Assembly (NCBI GenBank): GCA_028671895.1
Contig: CM053796.1
Span: 42,530,860 to 42,594,859 of the forward strand
Reading direction: 5' to 3'
DNA length: 64,000 nt
DNA from: Oenanthe sinensis
Taxonomy: Eukaryota; Streptophyta; Magnoliopsida; Apiales; Apiaceae
This document shows positions 11,254 to 22,304 of this stretch, piece after piece (within the stretch, counting starts at the first letter, position 1; every line of letters starts with the position of its first letter). A program made the position numbers and the translations under genes. The notes below the pieces were generated by a model. It did no database searches. It saw only the letters and a list, made by a program, of their open reading frames with translations, and was not told the origin of the DNA.

Positions 11254-12348
11254 TGTTAACATTGTAATCAACTAAAAGTTACTTAGATTAATTAGAAATT
11301 AACTAAATAAAATGTATTGTCATATGTATATTGACAATATGTTTAGTTGTCACTTGTAACAGTATGTTTAAAAGCCAAATAGGTGACAGTAAGTCTCAAT
11401 AGTTACTGTCTTGTACAAATACAATAACATGATCCATGAAGTAGAAGTTCACAAAGTGTTCAGGCACAGCATGAGTCAAGACTTTGACAGTAACATTCTA
11501 TAACTGAAACCTGCGCCAGTATATTCAAGTGACAACACAAAGGAATAGACGACAACAACTATTCCAATGACAGTAAACTTGGCGGAGAATGAAGATTCAC
11601 AAACAGCAAGTTTTACTAACAGTACGTTTAGCGGGGACAGTTGACAGCAACTTTGGAAACAGTAAAGTTCAAGGATCTATCGAGGCTTGACAGCAAAGTG
11701 TGCGGAGCCAAAGATACTGTCACTATAGTGGAGCTAGAAGTTGACAGTATACTTTTAGTGAAGCTGACAGTCTGTTCCAGGTAGCAGATTAGATAGTGAA
11801 AGCACAAGGAATGATTTAGACATTATTATCTAGTCTGTCAAGCCTATTACTGCAACTTGGGAGAAAACAAACAAAAAGATAAAGTGTGCACTAGGAGTTA
11901 AAGATTTCTGTCATCCCAGCACAACTTTATCTACAAATGGAATGAAGCCAAGGTTGAACCATAAAAGCACAATTTCTATTTTAAGTTTTATTCTAGGACA
12001 AAGGAAAAGTGCACATATAAGTGATATATGTGTTTTCGTATAAATACACATATCTCACAAGCATTTTTCTTTATGCAACTGAGCTAAATTTTCTCTCAAG
12101 CAAGAAACATTAGCAAATTCATTGCTCATTGTTTCTTTGTAGCTGGAACTCATTCCAGTCAGTTGTAACAAAACAAAAAAATAATAAAATTATTTTTTGA
12201 AGTTAAACACCTGTCTTCAATTGTTTGCTTAGTTATTTGCATTTCATAACTTACTTTTATTACTGACTTGTTTGTTGTTAACAAGAATAGTGATAATCTT
12301 GTAAGTTGCATTCAACCCCCCCTTCTGCAACACTCATACTGTTTAACA
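11254..12348 (+). repeat. Copia retrotransposon 5' LTR
   Basis: The segment begins TGTTAACATTG and ends TTTAACA two bases before the primer-binding site, which fits a TG...CA LTR of about 1.1 kb. It holds a TATA box (TATAAATA, 12039-12046). The U3 part (11340-11770) contains about ten copies of ACAGTA or GACAG motifs in both orientations. No second LTR is in the window, so the 5' boundary is inferred only from the end of the LRR homology. Confidence 0.55.
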
Positions 12349-12350
12349 AC

Positions 12351-12362
12351 TGGTATCAGAGC
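12351..12362 (+). promoter_or_regulatory. Retrotransposon primer-binding site (tRNA-Met type)
   Basis: TGGTATCAGAGC is the usual plant copia primer-binding site, complementary to the 3' end of initiator tRNA-Met. It sits between the LTR and gag, as expected. Confidence 0.85.
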
Positions 12363-12399
12363 GGCAGATTAGATATACATAACCTGAAAAGATTTAAAA

Positions 12400-13723
12400 A
12401 TGAGTGCACAAAAAGTAAGTAGCATAAAGATACTCACCTTTGACAAAGAACATTACACACTATGAAAAAGAAAGATGACACTATTCATAAAAACAACCAA
12501 CCCACTTTATCTTGATATCTTAGAAAATGGTCCTTTTATATTTCAGCCATATGTACCTGAAACCGCAGTAGAGGGTGAGACAATACATGCCCACTAGGTT
12601 CCTAAAAAAAATTCTGAGTACAACGATACATAAAAAGAAAAAGTTTCTCTGGATGATTGTTTGCAGTTTATAATCATTGAGGCTCTTGACTATGTTATGT
12701 ACAATAATATTGTCAACTGTACTAGTGCAAAACAAATATGGAAAACTATTGAGATTCTGTGTGAAGGAACAGAGGAGGTGAAGGATAATCAAAAACAGAT
12801 ACTGGTGTCTTAGTATGAGGCATTCATGGTCAAACCAAAAGAAGGGTTGATAGAGATGTTTGAGAGATTTAACAGGTTAAATAATGACCTGCAGCTGCAT
12901 GGCAAATTCTATGATAAGAAGGAAGTTAACATGAAATTTATGTTAACACTTCCTGACCACTTGGAGCACAAGGTCACTACCATAAGAGAAGGGAGAGATA
13001 TGTCCAAAGTGTCTCTTGAAACTTTGTATGACATTCTCAAAACTTATGAGCTAGAGATGTTACAGAAAAGAGCTATTCAAACTGGCCAAAGATGAAAGAT
13101 GGCCAACACATCAAATGCTCTAGTGGCCCAAGACTCAAAGATGTTGCAGCTACAAGAATCTCAACATCAACAGATCAAGATTGAAGAAGTAACTGATGAA
13201 CATGAAAGTGTGACACTTGAACTCAAGGATGGTGATGAAGATGAGTTCTACACCTTGGATGAACTTGATAATATGGAGAATAAAACAATGGCCTACATGG
13301 CGAGAAAGTTCTCAAACTTGAGGTTCAAGAAAAACAAATATTTCAAGTCTAAATGACAAGGTACCAGGTTCAACAGAGGGAGCACCTCAAAGCCTGGAGG
13401 AAATGACAAAGGTGGATACAAGACAAGAATGGTGGACAGATCAAAGATAAGATGTTACAACTGTAATGAGATGAGAAATTTTGCAACAGAATGCAAAAAG
13501 CCAAAACAAGTGAGAAGAAATGACAATGACTATGAGGAACTCAAAGATAAGTATGAAGCCTTGCTTAAAAAGCAACAAGGAAGGGGGGGCATTTGTGGTT
13601 GAATGCAAGTGCTAGGAAGAATCTGATGATTAAGATGAAAAGGAGTATAGAAATCTTGCTCTCATGGAAAAATCATAAGAAGGCTCACCTACTTCATCCA
13701 GTCAGATACCCATTCTTACTTGA
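12400..13723 (+). pseudogene. Copia (Ty1-type) Gag remnant
   Basis: From an ATG at 12400 the sequence reads as a plant copia Gag broken by several stops. It includes a UBN2/Retrotran_gag_2 region with FERFNRLNNDLQLHGKFYD and MLTLPDHLEHKV (12826-13093), an acidic linker, and a zinc-knuckle region at about 13455 in which the His is replaced by Asn (CYNCNEMRNFATEC). It continues as the Ser-rich spacer before protease (SPTSSSQIP) and ends near 13723. Protease, integrase and RT are all missing because the element is joined there to a GST fragment. The packaging role of Gag is lost. Confidence 0.8.
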
Positions 13724-13760
13724 CATAACAAAAACCGGAGTTTTTGCTATGTCAAGTAAG
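13715..13760. repeat. Near-perfect palindrome at the copia/GST junction
   Basis: Arms of 21 nt (13715-13735 and 13740-13760, starting CTTACTTGACATA) pair with a single mismatch around a 4-nt loop, CGGA. The right arm is GST coding sequence read on the minus strand; the left arm sits at the end of the copia sequence. Confidence 0.85.
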
Positions 13761-14464
13761 AGCAAATCAGACGTCGTCTCGATAGCTGTCAGCCAACCCA
13801 AGAAGCTTCCGAGAACAATGTCAAGGTTTCCAATATTATCCCCACCAAAGTAATCTTTACCTTTGCTACATTTTACAAACACCTCTTCCAAAAGCACCAG
13901 GCCTTCAATGATTTTCTCTTTTACCGCTAATTGTCTTCCCTCTCCATGTGTCAACTTGAACTCTGCTGTTAATGAAAACCACTTCAAAAATAGAAATTTG
14001 ACAAAATATTAGTATTACAAGAACAGCTAAATAAAAGGTTTATATTGTACCAGATAAATTGTACTTTCATTTTTCCATATATCCATAATAATAAAATTGT
14101 GGACCAGGGCGAAAAGATTCTTCAACTGGAGAAACTTTAACACTACCTTGTGATCAATATAGTCGGCCCAAAATCGAGCTTCAGCACGATCAAGGGGATC
14201 AATGGGTAGAATGCAGGAACCATTAGTCCACACCTCATCGATGTACTGAACGATGACTAGGGACTCAGATACAGACTTATTGCCATGAATAAGAACTGGA
14301 ACTTTCTTGTTTACAGGGTTGGCATTTAGTAGGAGAAAGCTTTTGGAACCAAGATTCTCCTCAAGGTACTTGTAGTTAATGGACTTTATGTTGAGGGCAA
14401 TTTGAACCCTGTTAACGTAAGGACTTGCACATCTACCTAAAAGTTTTACAGCACTTGTAGCCAT
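13724..14464 (-). pseudogene. Tau-class glutathione S-transferase, truncated (copy A)
   Basis: Tau GSTs conjugate glutathione to xenobiotics and stress products in the cytosol. Exon 1 (14464-14147, 106 codons) is intact: MATSAVKLLGRCASPYVNRV carries the N-terminal catalytic Ser (S14 region), then NPVNKKVPVLIHG and the glutathione-binding ESLVIVQYIDE, ending at DYIDHK with a GTAGTG donor at the usual tau-GST intron position. Exon 2 begins near 13960 and encodes [10 protein letters not shown], then [20 protein letters not shown]. It stops after LLDIAKTP, where the palindrome and the copia sequence begin. About 35-40 C-terminal residues are missing. The exact acceptor is uncertain. It is probably non-functional. 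Confidence 0.75.
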
Positions 14465-14919
14465 GATTAGTTATCATTGCTAAACAATATCCTTAGGGGC
14501 TTCTCCAGGGAATTTGTTTTCTTCAGGAGAAACTTGTTCAATATTCTTAGAAATTCCCCTAGTACTGAAGGTTGCAAATGCTCCTTTTAGGACCTATAGG
14601 TTTAACAAATGTTTGAAATCTAAATGGAGGTCCAGACTTGCAAATTATGACTATGATCAGTGTAATTGTGACTGTGTAAAACAAATTCCCCTGATGTATG
14701 TGCATTACAGAGTGTTTGATTACCAAAATGAAGTATATAGGTGAATTCAAAGTCACTATACATTGTAAGCTTGCACTAACTTGTATTGTGGAATGTGATG
14801 TGTAAAACACCTAGAGAAATGAGAAGCCATAGATCCTGAAACTAGAAATGCTTTTATTTATCTAAATAAACGTGATGTGTGATTAAAAGTACCTTCAAGC
14901 TTTTTGTGTATTAAAATAA

Positions 14920-14937
14920 CCCCCCCCCCCCCCCCCC
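14920..14937 (+). repeat. Homopolymer run of 18 C followed by A-run
   Basis: C18 then A9 lies between GST copies A and B. It is likely to be length-variable. Confidence 0.9.
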
Positions 14938-15055
14938 AAAAAAAAATGCCATGATAAAATTTGCACTTCTTCTCAAAAATTTTCTTACATAAAGCTCTCC
15001 AAAAGATACAGACTCTTTCATCATAATTATAGAGGACATGTTGGTCTAAAGAAAC

Positions 15056-15257
15056 TTAATCGTTAGCCTTGGCAGGCCTGTCGACAAATTCAAAGAGCTT
15101 CTTACTCGTTAGCAAAGCATCATTGACAGCAGAGTTCTATGTTAACTTATCAGCCCAAGCATCAAGCTCCGGCACTTTGATTTTATCTAGAAATTGAACA
15201 GCCTTTTTTGCTTCTCTAGCCAGCAACCAACCAAGAGGCTTCCAAGTACAACGTCAT
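15056..15257 (-). pseudogene. Tau GST exon 2 remnant (copy B)
   Basis: The minus strand reads NDVVLGSLL, then after a 1-nt shift GWLLAREAKKAVQFLDKI and VPELDAWADKLT, then an internal TAG, then LLTSKKLFEFVDRPAKAND and a TAA at 15058-15056. This is the C-terminal alpha-helical domain of a tau GST, complete to its natural end. It supplies the kind of 3' end that copy A lacks, but it is itself frameshifted. Confidence 0.7.
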
Positions 15258-15546
15258 TATGTAACAGTCAATTATACACTTCGATGTACTTTTCTTGATA
15301 AGTTTGGTTTGGTTTGATTCATGCAACAATTATACAATACCAGTATTATTATTTTATTAGTATGTTTCACACATTTTGACATATAACTATTTACACAAGA
15401 ATCAGGTAGAGCTAGCAGAGCTAGTGTGAATTTATCAACATGGCCTATGAATCTGATATAACATGATATAGCAAAAACTGATAGTATATAAAATTTTAAC
15501 TCCTTTTACAAAATAAATATTAGGATATGCATGCTTCTCTCCATGG

Positions 15547-16150
15547 TTAATTAGTTTTGGCACGCTTCTTCGTAAATTTAATAAGCTTCTCAGTCTTTGG
15601 TATGACATCTTTATCAGCAGCACCTAAAAGAAAACAGGAAGTTTCAGGACAACTCTACAAAATATTGAAACTAATTTGAATCGAGTTAGACATTCATAAC
15701 ATCAGTTTCTAGAAAATGTGTTTGTAAATATGCGGACGGAAACTCATAAAATTTAAAATATTGTGAGAAGTTGTTAACAACCTAGTGGTCCTAGTGACAA
15801 GGCTACTTCCTCCTCCTGGTTCGAGTTCTCATTTTATCTTCCCATATACTGATATACTTCCAAATCTAGTGCATGCATTGATAAATATGCAACAAATTAT
15901 AGCAAGAGAGAGGGTTTAAAAAATATCATAATTCACTAACATAGGCAGCCCAAAACCGGGCAGTGGCACGATCATAATTAAGGATCAGAGGGGAGAATTT
16001 CGGGGCCATTATTCCAAAAATCATCAATGTAATTAACAATTACATGGGACTCTGATATACTCTTATGAGTTATGGCCATGTATCAGAACCGGGACTTTCT
16101 TGTGTACAGGGTTGGATTTAAGAAACTCACTTTAGCCATGATTATTAGTT
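15547..16150 (-). pseudogene. Tau GST remnant, exon 1 piece and C-terminal tail (copy C)
   Basis: At 15945-16150 the minus strand reads FLKSNPVHKKVPVLIH, then with frameshifts SESHVIVNYIDDFWNNGPE and ATARFWAAYV, the thioredoxin-fold half of a tau GST. At 15547-15625 it reads DVIPKTEKLIKFTKKRAKTN and a stop, the C-terminal tail. The helical part between them is missing or unrecognisable. Together with copies A and B this shows a tandem GST cluster that has decayed. Confidence 0.6.
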
Positions 16151-17161
16151 TAAACCAAACAATATCTGTAAAACAAACTCTTGGCACACAATTCTTAAAT
16201 TGTTGTTAATGACTGTACAAAATCTGATGTATGCAGTGATGCACATGAACACTATAATTGACAAATAATGATGGAATCGGACAAGAAGCCATGTGTGATA
16301 TGGAGTTGTGGACCATGTAGAAAAAGTAATACTAGTAAGATGTTACAATGGGGCATGGGCACTTGTAAAGTCATACTAACTTAATACTGCATGATAGTGG
16401 GTTAGTAGGTGATGACAAAGATTATGCTTACTTTTACCCACCATTGCATCTACAGAAGTTCAGATTCAAATTACATTGCCATAGTATTTTCTATTTATGG
16501 CTAAGAAACAATATTGCAGCCTGCCAATACATAATGCAATGGATAAGCATTATCCATGCCCATTTGCAGATATGTACAAACATATGACTAGCTGCTCTAA
16601 AACATATTGTGACTGTTTTTACTTCTAGTAGAAGAAGTATCCTAGATGACCTGAAATATAACCTTCAAAATACATGTATCTCGAAAATGCTTGAAATTCG
16701 AAAAACACAGGACTCTTGTTGGATATTTCAGGAAAAAAATCAGTTTATTCACCAGGTTGGTTTTCATTTGCACTTGCAGAAGTTCCAGATGTGTCTCTAA
16801 ATGCAATACTTTCGACGATTTTCTAAATTATTGTATATTGAGTATTTTTTTGTAAACATATAATAATTGGGTCTGCAGGTTTTTTGCATGTCTTGCATTT
16901 TCTTCCGCTTATTGTTTCTTTCAGAAGGCTACTGTGTCGTGTGTCAACATTGACTAGCGATTTCTATCTGCCCCCCTCAGGGTCTACGAGGCTAACAAAA
17001 ACACCAAGAACAGTAAAATGTCAAAAATTACCAAGAAATTTTCAACACAACTTTAGGACTTTTTGCCTCAAGTTTTCTTAGCTGGACGAAAAGGTCATTG
17101 TAATCTAGATTGTCAGACGAAATTTCTTTAAAAACCAGCATTCAAGTTTTGAAAAACATAT
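16151..17161. other. Intergenic, no gene seen
   Basis: Short open frames are present but none has a recognisable domain or the codon pattern of the nearby genes. Confidence 0.4.
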
Positions 17162-17166
17162 AAAAA
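17162..17166 (-). terminator. Pol III terminator of tRNA-Gly
   Basis: A TTTTT run on the minus strand starts four bases after the tRNA 3' end. Confidence 0.8.
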
Positions 17167-17170
17167 GTTA

Positions 17171-17241
17171 TGCACCAGCCGGGAATCGAACCCGGGTCTG
17201 TACCGTGGCAGGGTACTATTCTACCACTAGACCACTGGTGC
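17171..17241 (-). tRNA. tRNA-Gly (anticodon GCC)
   Basis: The minus strand gives a 71-nt tRNA: acceptor GCACCAG paired with CTGGTGC plus discriminator A, D arm with TGGTCTAGTGG (A box), anticodon stem GTACC/GGTAC with loop CTGCCAC, so the anticodon is GCC, and T arm with GGGTTCGATTCCC (B box). There is no intron and no encoded CCA. All stems pair, so it should be functional. Confidence 0.97.
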
Positions 17242-17989
17242 ACTTTATAACAATAATAATAATGCAATAATCTATAAAATATTACATCCCAAGAGGTACA
17301 ATTATTTGATGGTGATAGTGCCCATAATGTTTTGAATTAAGAAAATCATGTCATAATCTCTTCTCTATATCTTGTTTTATTTTTGTCCCCATATCCAATA
17401 TATATTACTATAAAGATTACAGACCTCTCTATACATTGTATTAAACAATTCCACAACAACATTGCATTTTGTATTTTTTATACTACTAGGAATATTAATT
17501 TTACACAGTGGACTTCCTCTTTAGAATTTGCTCAGACTATATATATTAAATAATAAAATAATGTGTAAACTGATCAACTTGAGAACTTTTTCAACACTTT
17601 TCACATGACTTTTTCTAGACATTTCAAAACCATCATCTTCAAGCAAGTCTAGCCAACTATTACCAAGATTTATCGGTTAGATTTGCCTTTATTTCTCAAG
17701 TCATAACTACCCCTTACCCACTGAGATTTATGAGACACTAGTCAACTTTTGAATTTTTAGCCTTGAACATGCATCCTTTATCTTTACTACTAGATGTTCT
17801 CAACCATACATCTGAAATGAAGAACATGTCAAATGAGTGAGAAATTTAAATAATAGGACCGTAAATGAATCTGAGTCGAAATTTACATAAATGAGCCGAA
17901 TTTGATTTTTTTTGCTAGGATTATAACATGTTCTGAAAGTCATTATTATATAGTATAACATTATAGTTTAAATCTGTATGACTCTGTAT
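17242..17989. other. Intergenic between tRNA-Gly and HIPL1
   Basis: AT-rich with no gene visible. It presumably holds the upstream regulatory region of HIPL1. Confidence 0.4.
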
Positions 17990-17997
17990 TATAAATA
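17990..17997 (+). promoter_or_regulatory. Putative TATA box of HIPL1
   Basis: TATAAATA lies 93 bp before the chosen start codon, a normal distance for a short plant 5' UTR. Confidence 0.5.
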
Positions 17998-18089
17998 CTA
18001 CTCCTGCCACCTTGAGTTGTTAATTTGTGTCTGTTAGGCTGTCTGTACTTGTTATATCTCCTCATGTGATTAGTTTAGATCTTCTTGTA

Positions 18090-21000
18090 ATGGAAGGTGC
18101 TTTCAACTTTTTCTTCCTGTTTTGTCTCTTCTTGCTGCTGTTACCTTATCCTATATCATCACTCCCTTTATGTACTGATCTTGGTAAGTCTCTCTTTTTT
18201 CAAACACACACAAACAGTGGTATTTTCCCATCTAAATTATGTTTCCTTTGATTGAACTGGAACAGGAGCACCTTTTTCCCCACAGAAACCTTTGGCTTTC
18301 TGTCCATATACTGGGAAAGTCTGCTGTGATTCAGCCAAAGATTTACAATTGCAGAAGCAATATGAGGGAATGAACATATCTGATACTGCCTGTGCTTCTA
18401 CTGTGAAAGCAATCCTATGTGCAGTAAGTTCTTGTTTCACATTTTACAATGTATAAAGTTTTATAAAGTAGCTGGTTTTTAGTTATGTGTTTATCTTGCC
18501 AAGGCAACAATTAAACCTTGATAATGTATTAGATACAATCCGATACTAATAGCCCTTCACTCGTACTAATCCGAAAAGAACACACTACACATGAGAGTTT
18601 TACATTTGTCAAGTAACTTATAAATTGTGAACAATGATTTATCAAATAGCTAGAAAGGAAAGAATTCTCTGAATTGCAACTCTGAATGTTGGAAGGAAAT
18701 GGAAGTAACTCCAGTTATCTTTCACTAGCACTGGTATATAAAAAATATATATTCATATTTGTCTTTAAGAAGAGGCATGGTTTGAACTTACTTCTTGAAT
18801 GTCTCAGCTAGGAAACAAGTAAAACATATTTCTTGTGCGTCACCATTGATATGTGCTTAGTCCATTTCATGTTCTAATGTTCTCAGGGTAGTCAGGGTGC
18901 AAGTCCAAGAGAACAAAAAACTTGAATTTGATTCTCTCTTTACTAATAGAATGAAATATCTCCGGTCTTCTGGGATATTCCTCCCTTATAATTCTTCTGC
19001 AATTTGTTGATAGAATATTTCTAGTAATGAAGGGGCAGGCAGGTATTGTACGTAAACTCGAGTATGAAAGGACTAGCCAAAATACCGTGTGGATATAGAG
19101 AGCTATTCCAGAGATTTTGATACAGAACAACTTAAAACTCATGTCTTTATAGATATGAAAACTGAAACTGGATAATGACAGCCGATGACATGCCTATAAT
19201 CATCTACACGAGCTTGACACTGCAAATAATCATTTTACAAATGAATCAAATTTAATGCCATGCAGAATTAAGTTTATATATTACAGTACTTTAAAAAAAA
19301 GTTATACCAACAGCCAGATAGGAAATTTAAATTGTAGCATCTTTGTGCAGACATGTGACCCATTCGCAGCAGAATTGTACAGGGCTGGATCCAGATCTCG
19401 TCCAGTTCCAGTCCTTTGTAACTCCACCAGTGCAGCAGACTCACTAGTGTCGAAACAAGCCACAATTAGCTATTGTTCATCTGTATGGGACACTTGCCAA
19501 GATATCTCTATAAAAAATTCTCCTTTTGCCCCTTCATTACAAGGGGCTGGAACGCCTCAAAATTCCACTTCGTCAACATTGACTGATCTATGGCAGTTAA
19601 AATCTGATTTTTGTGACTCATTTGGTGGTTCCTCTGGGGATAATTCTCTATGTTTTGAGGGCAAGCCTGTTTCTCTCAACAAAAGTGAAGTGTTACCTGC
19701 CCCAAAAGGCATGTGTCTTGAAAAAGTTGGAAATGGAGCTTACCTCAACATGGTAGCTCATCCAGATGGCTCTAACCGTGCCTTCTTTTCAGACCAGCCT
19801 GGTAAAATTTGGCTAGCCAAAGTTCCTGAACAAGGGTCAGGAGAAAGTTTAGAACTTGATGAGTCTAGTCCATTTGTGGATTTAACTGATCAAGTTCATT
19901 ATGATACTAGCTTTGGAATGATGGGAATGGCTTTTCATCCAAACTTTGCACAAAATGGCCGATTCTTTGCCTCATTTAACTGTGATAAGGTCTCCAATCC
20001 TGGATGTTCTGCAAGGTGTGCTTGTAACTCTGATGTAGGTTGTGACCCTTCCAAGTTACCTTCAGGTTCAGCTGCAGATACACCTTGCCAATATCATATG
20101 GTAGTTGCAGAGTACAGTGCTAATGGTACAGCATCAGAGCCTTCAAAGGTATACTTTCGATTAGTATTCACTTTCCACCAAGGTCTTTCTTTAAAATTTC
20201 TTGATCAGCTTAATTTTTATTTTGTCAATTTTAGGCAGAAACAGCCAAACCAACAGAGGTGAGAAGAATATTTACAATAGGACTTCCGTCATCATCAAGT
20301 CATGGTGGACAGGTTCTCTTTAGTCCTGCAGATAAGTACATGTACATCATGACCGGAGATGGTGGACTCAAAGGAGAAGGGCATGACTTTGCCCAAAACA
20401 AGAATTCTTTGCTTGGAAAGGTCATGAGGATTGATGTAGATAACTTACCTAGTGAGTATATCACTTAGTTTATATGTTCATAGTTATAATACTCAATGCT
20501 AGATCCTATATTGCTACAGTTTGTATAATTCCCTTCATTGTTTTTTTGTTGATTGTTCTGTCAATCTGTCTTGGATTGTGTAGGTGATGGTAATACAGAT
20601 CTATGGGGAAATTATTCCATCCCACGGGATAATCCATATTCCAAGGATAAGGAGGCACAGCCAGAAATTTGGGCAGAAGGGCTAAGAAATCCTTGGCGTT
20701 GTAGCTTTGATGTGGAGAGGCCTTCTTACTTTGTTTGTGCAGATACCGGCCAGGTACAGATGATCTTACTTTTATTAAGCTCTTCACTTTTAGCTCTCAT
20801 GTATTATTTTTTATACTTTATAACAAAACATTGAGCTTGAGGTCCTGAATAAATTCTGCAGGATCAATACGAAGAGGTTGATATCATCACCAAGGGTGGA
20901 AATTATGGATGGCCAGCCTATGAAGGACCCCTTCTTTATGACTCCAAACAATCTTCCACTAAAAACAATACTGTAGATATCATTAATCCAATCTTCCCTG

Positions 21001-21589
21001 TTGTTGGTTATAGCCATTCTGATGTGAACAAGAAGGAAGGATCTGCAGCCATATCAGGCGGGTACTTTTATCGTTCTACAACTGATCCATGCATGTATGG
21101 AAGGTAAAAAAGATCAAACACCACCAACTCCTAACACAAACACTAAATCACCTGTCCACACATTCTCACCATGAATCTTCTCTATGTTTCAGTTATGTGT
21201 ATGCAGATTTGTATGCTGGTGACGTATGGGCAGCTGCTGAAACACCAGAGAACAGTGGAAACTTTAGTGCTACTTCAATTCCTTTCAGTTGTGCCAAAAA
21301 TTCTCCTATGAATTGTAGCACAGTTCCGAACAGTCGTTTAGCTGCTTTAGGCTACATTTTCTCATTCGGAGAGGATAACAACAAAGACATTTATATCTTA
21401 ACAAGTAATGGGGTTTACAGAATAGTTCAACCAAGTCGCTGCGATTTTACCTGCTCAAAAGAAGTTAAAACTTCCGCATCTCCAAATACCCCCCCTTCAT
21501 CTTCAGATGGTCATCACATCACCATCCAATTTTTGTTTTCAAAGCTCTCTCTTATTTCAATCTTAGTGTTGGTGGCAATTTCATTATAA
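18090..21589 (+). CDS. HIPL1: HIPL1-like protein (Hedgehog-interacting-protein-like)
   Basis: Seven exons (18090-18183, 18266-18423, 19351-20148, 20235-20451, 20584-20753, 20862-21103, 21193-21589) join in frame to 691 residues, close to Arabidopsis HIPL1. All introns are GT-AG. A signal peptide covers about residues 1-25. A cysteine-rich folate-receptor-like region follows, with paired Cys (FCPYTGKVCC). From about residue 190 comes the glucose/sorbosone dehydrogenase-type beta-propeller, with MVAHPDGSNRAFFSDQPGKIW, GMMGMAFHPNFAQNGRFF, GDGGLKGEGHDFAQNKNSLL, EIWAEGLRNPWRCSFD and GGNYGWPAYEG. A Ser/Pro/Thr-rich stretch and a hydrophobic tail suggest a GPI anchor, so the protein should sit on the outer face of the plasma membrane or wall. 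The biochemical activity of plant HIPL proteins is unsettled. The start at 18090 gives the signal peptide; an upstream in-frame Met at 18027 would add 21 residues and bury it. Intron 2 is the longest at 927 bp. Confidence 0.92.
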
Positions 21590-22237
21590 GGTGACTGATT
21601 AATGTTGTAGTATGCTAATTTCATGCTGGGACCTGGGATTATACGTTACAGTTTTGTATATTTTTATATTTCAGGTTTTTCGTTTGCTACATATTCAGTT
21701 TCATTGTTGATGAAGTCCCAAGTGCCATATACAAAACTTCAATTTATTTGGTAACAATATTAAGCAAAATTGGAATGGTGTTGTGTTACCAACAGCCAAA
21801 CACACTAAAATACTTACTTTTTTCTGCAAGTGCTCTTTTGGGAACAATTTATGGCCTTATTATTGGACATGCATGCTTTGTTTTGAGCCTCTATATAACA
21901 GAGTTAAAGACTGCTTGAGTATCCTTCTTGTATTAACATGCTAACTCACATTCCAGTAGGTCACTAGTTTCTTTACAATGGAACTAGTTGGAAATATTAA
22001 GCCTTACCATTCCCTCTTACTACATATAAGCCATACAGCCCAAAGTCCGACGAGCAGTAAAATGTAAGAACATTTCATGCATTTGTAGAAAGTTGCACCA
22101 AATCTATATTTTGCACTCTAATGCTTATACTTAATAGAAAGTTTTTAAGGAGAACACTTTTCACAATATTCCCAGAACCTCACTTTTAGTCCATAATGAC
22201 AGTACCAACCAAGTTGGCTAGTCTAGCTTCACATCAC
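21590..22237. other. 3' flank of HIPL1 and spacer
   Basis: No gene is seen. The stretch contains the HIPL1 3' UTR, whose end I cannot place, and the promoter side of the GUB_WAK gene. Confidence 0.5.
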
Positions 22238-22245
22238 TATATATA
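22238..22245 (+). promoter_or_regulatory. Putative TATA box of the GUB_WAK gene
   Basis: TATATATA lies 67 bp before the ATG at 22305 in a short pyrimidine-rich leader. Confidence 0.5.
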
Positions 22246-22304
22246 CCACTATATTCTTCACATCTCTACTCCCCTCGCAGTCTCTTCCCTCTTTTGCCAT
22301 AGAC

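Noticed and set aside
15778..15835. tRNA-like stretch with CTGGTTCGAGTTCTC resembling a B box
   Set aside because: No convincing A box, tail or target duplication; it may be a decayed SINE but cannot be supported.
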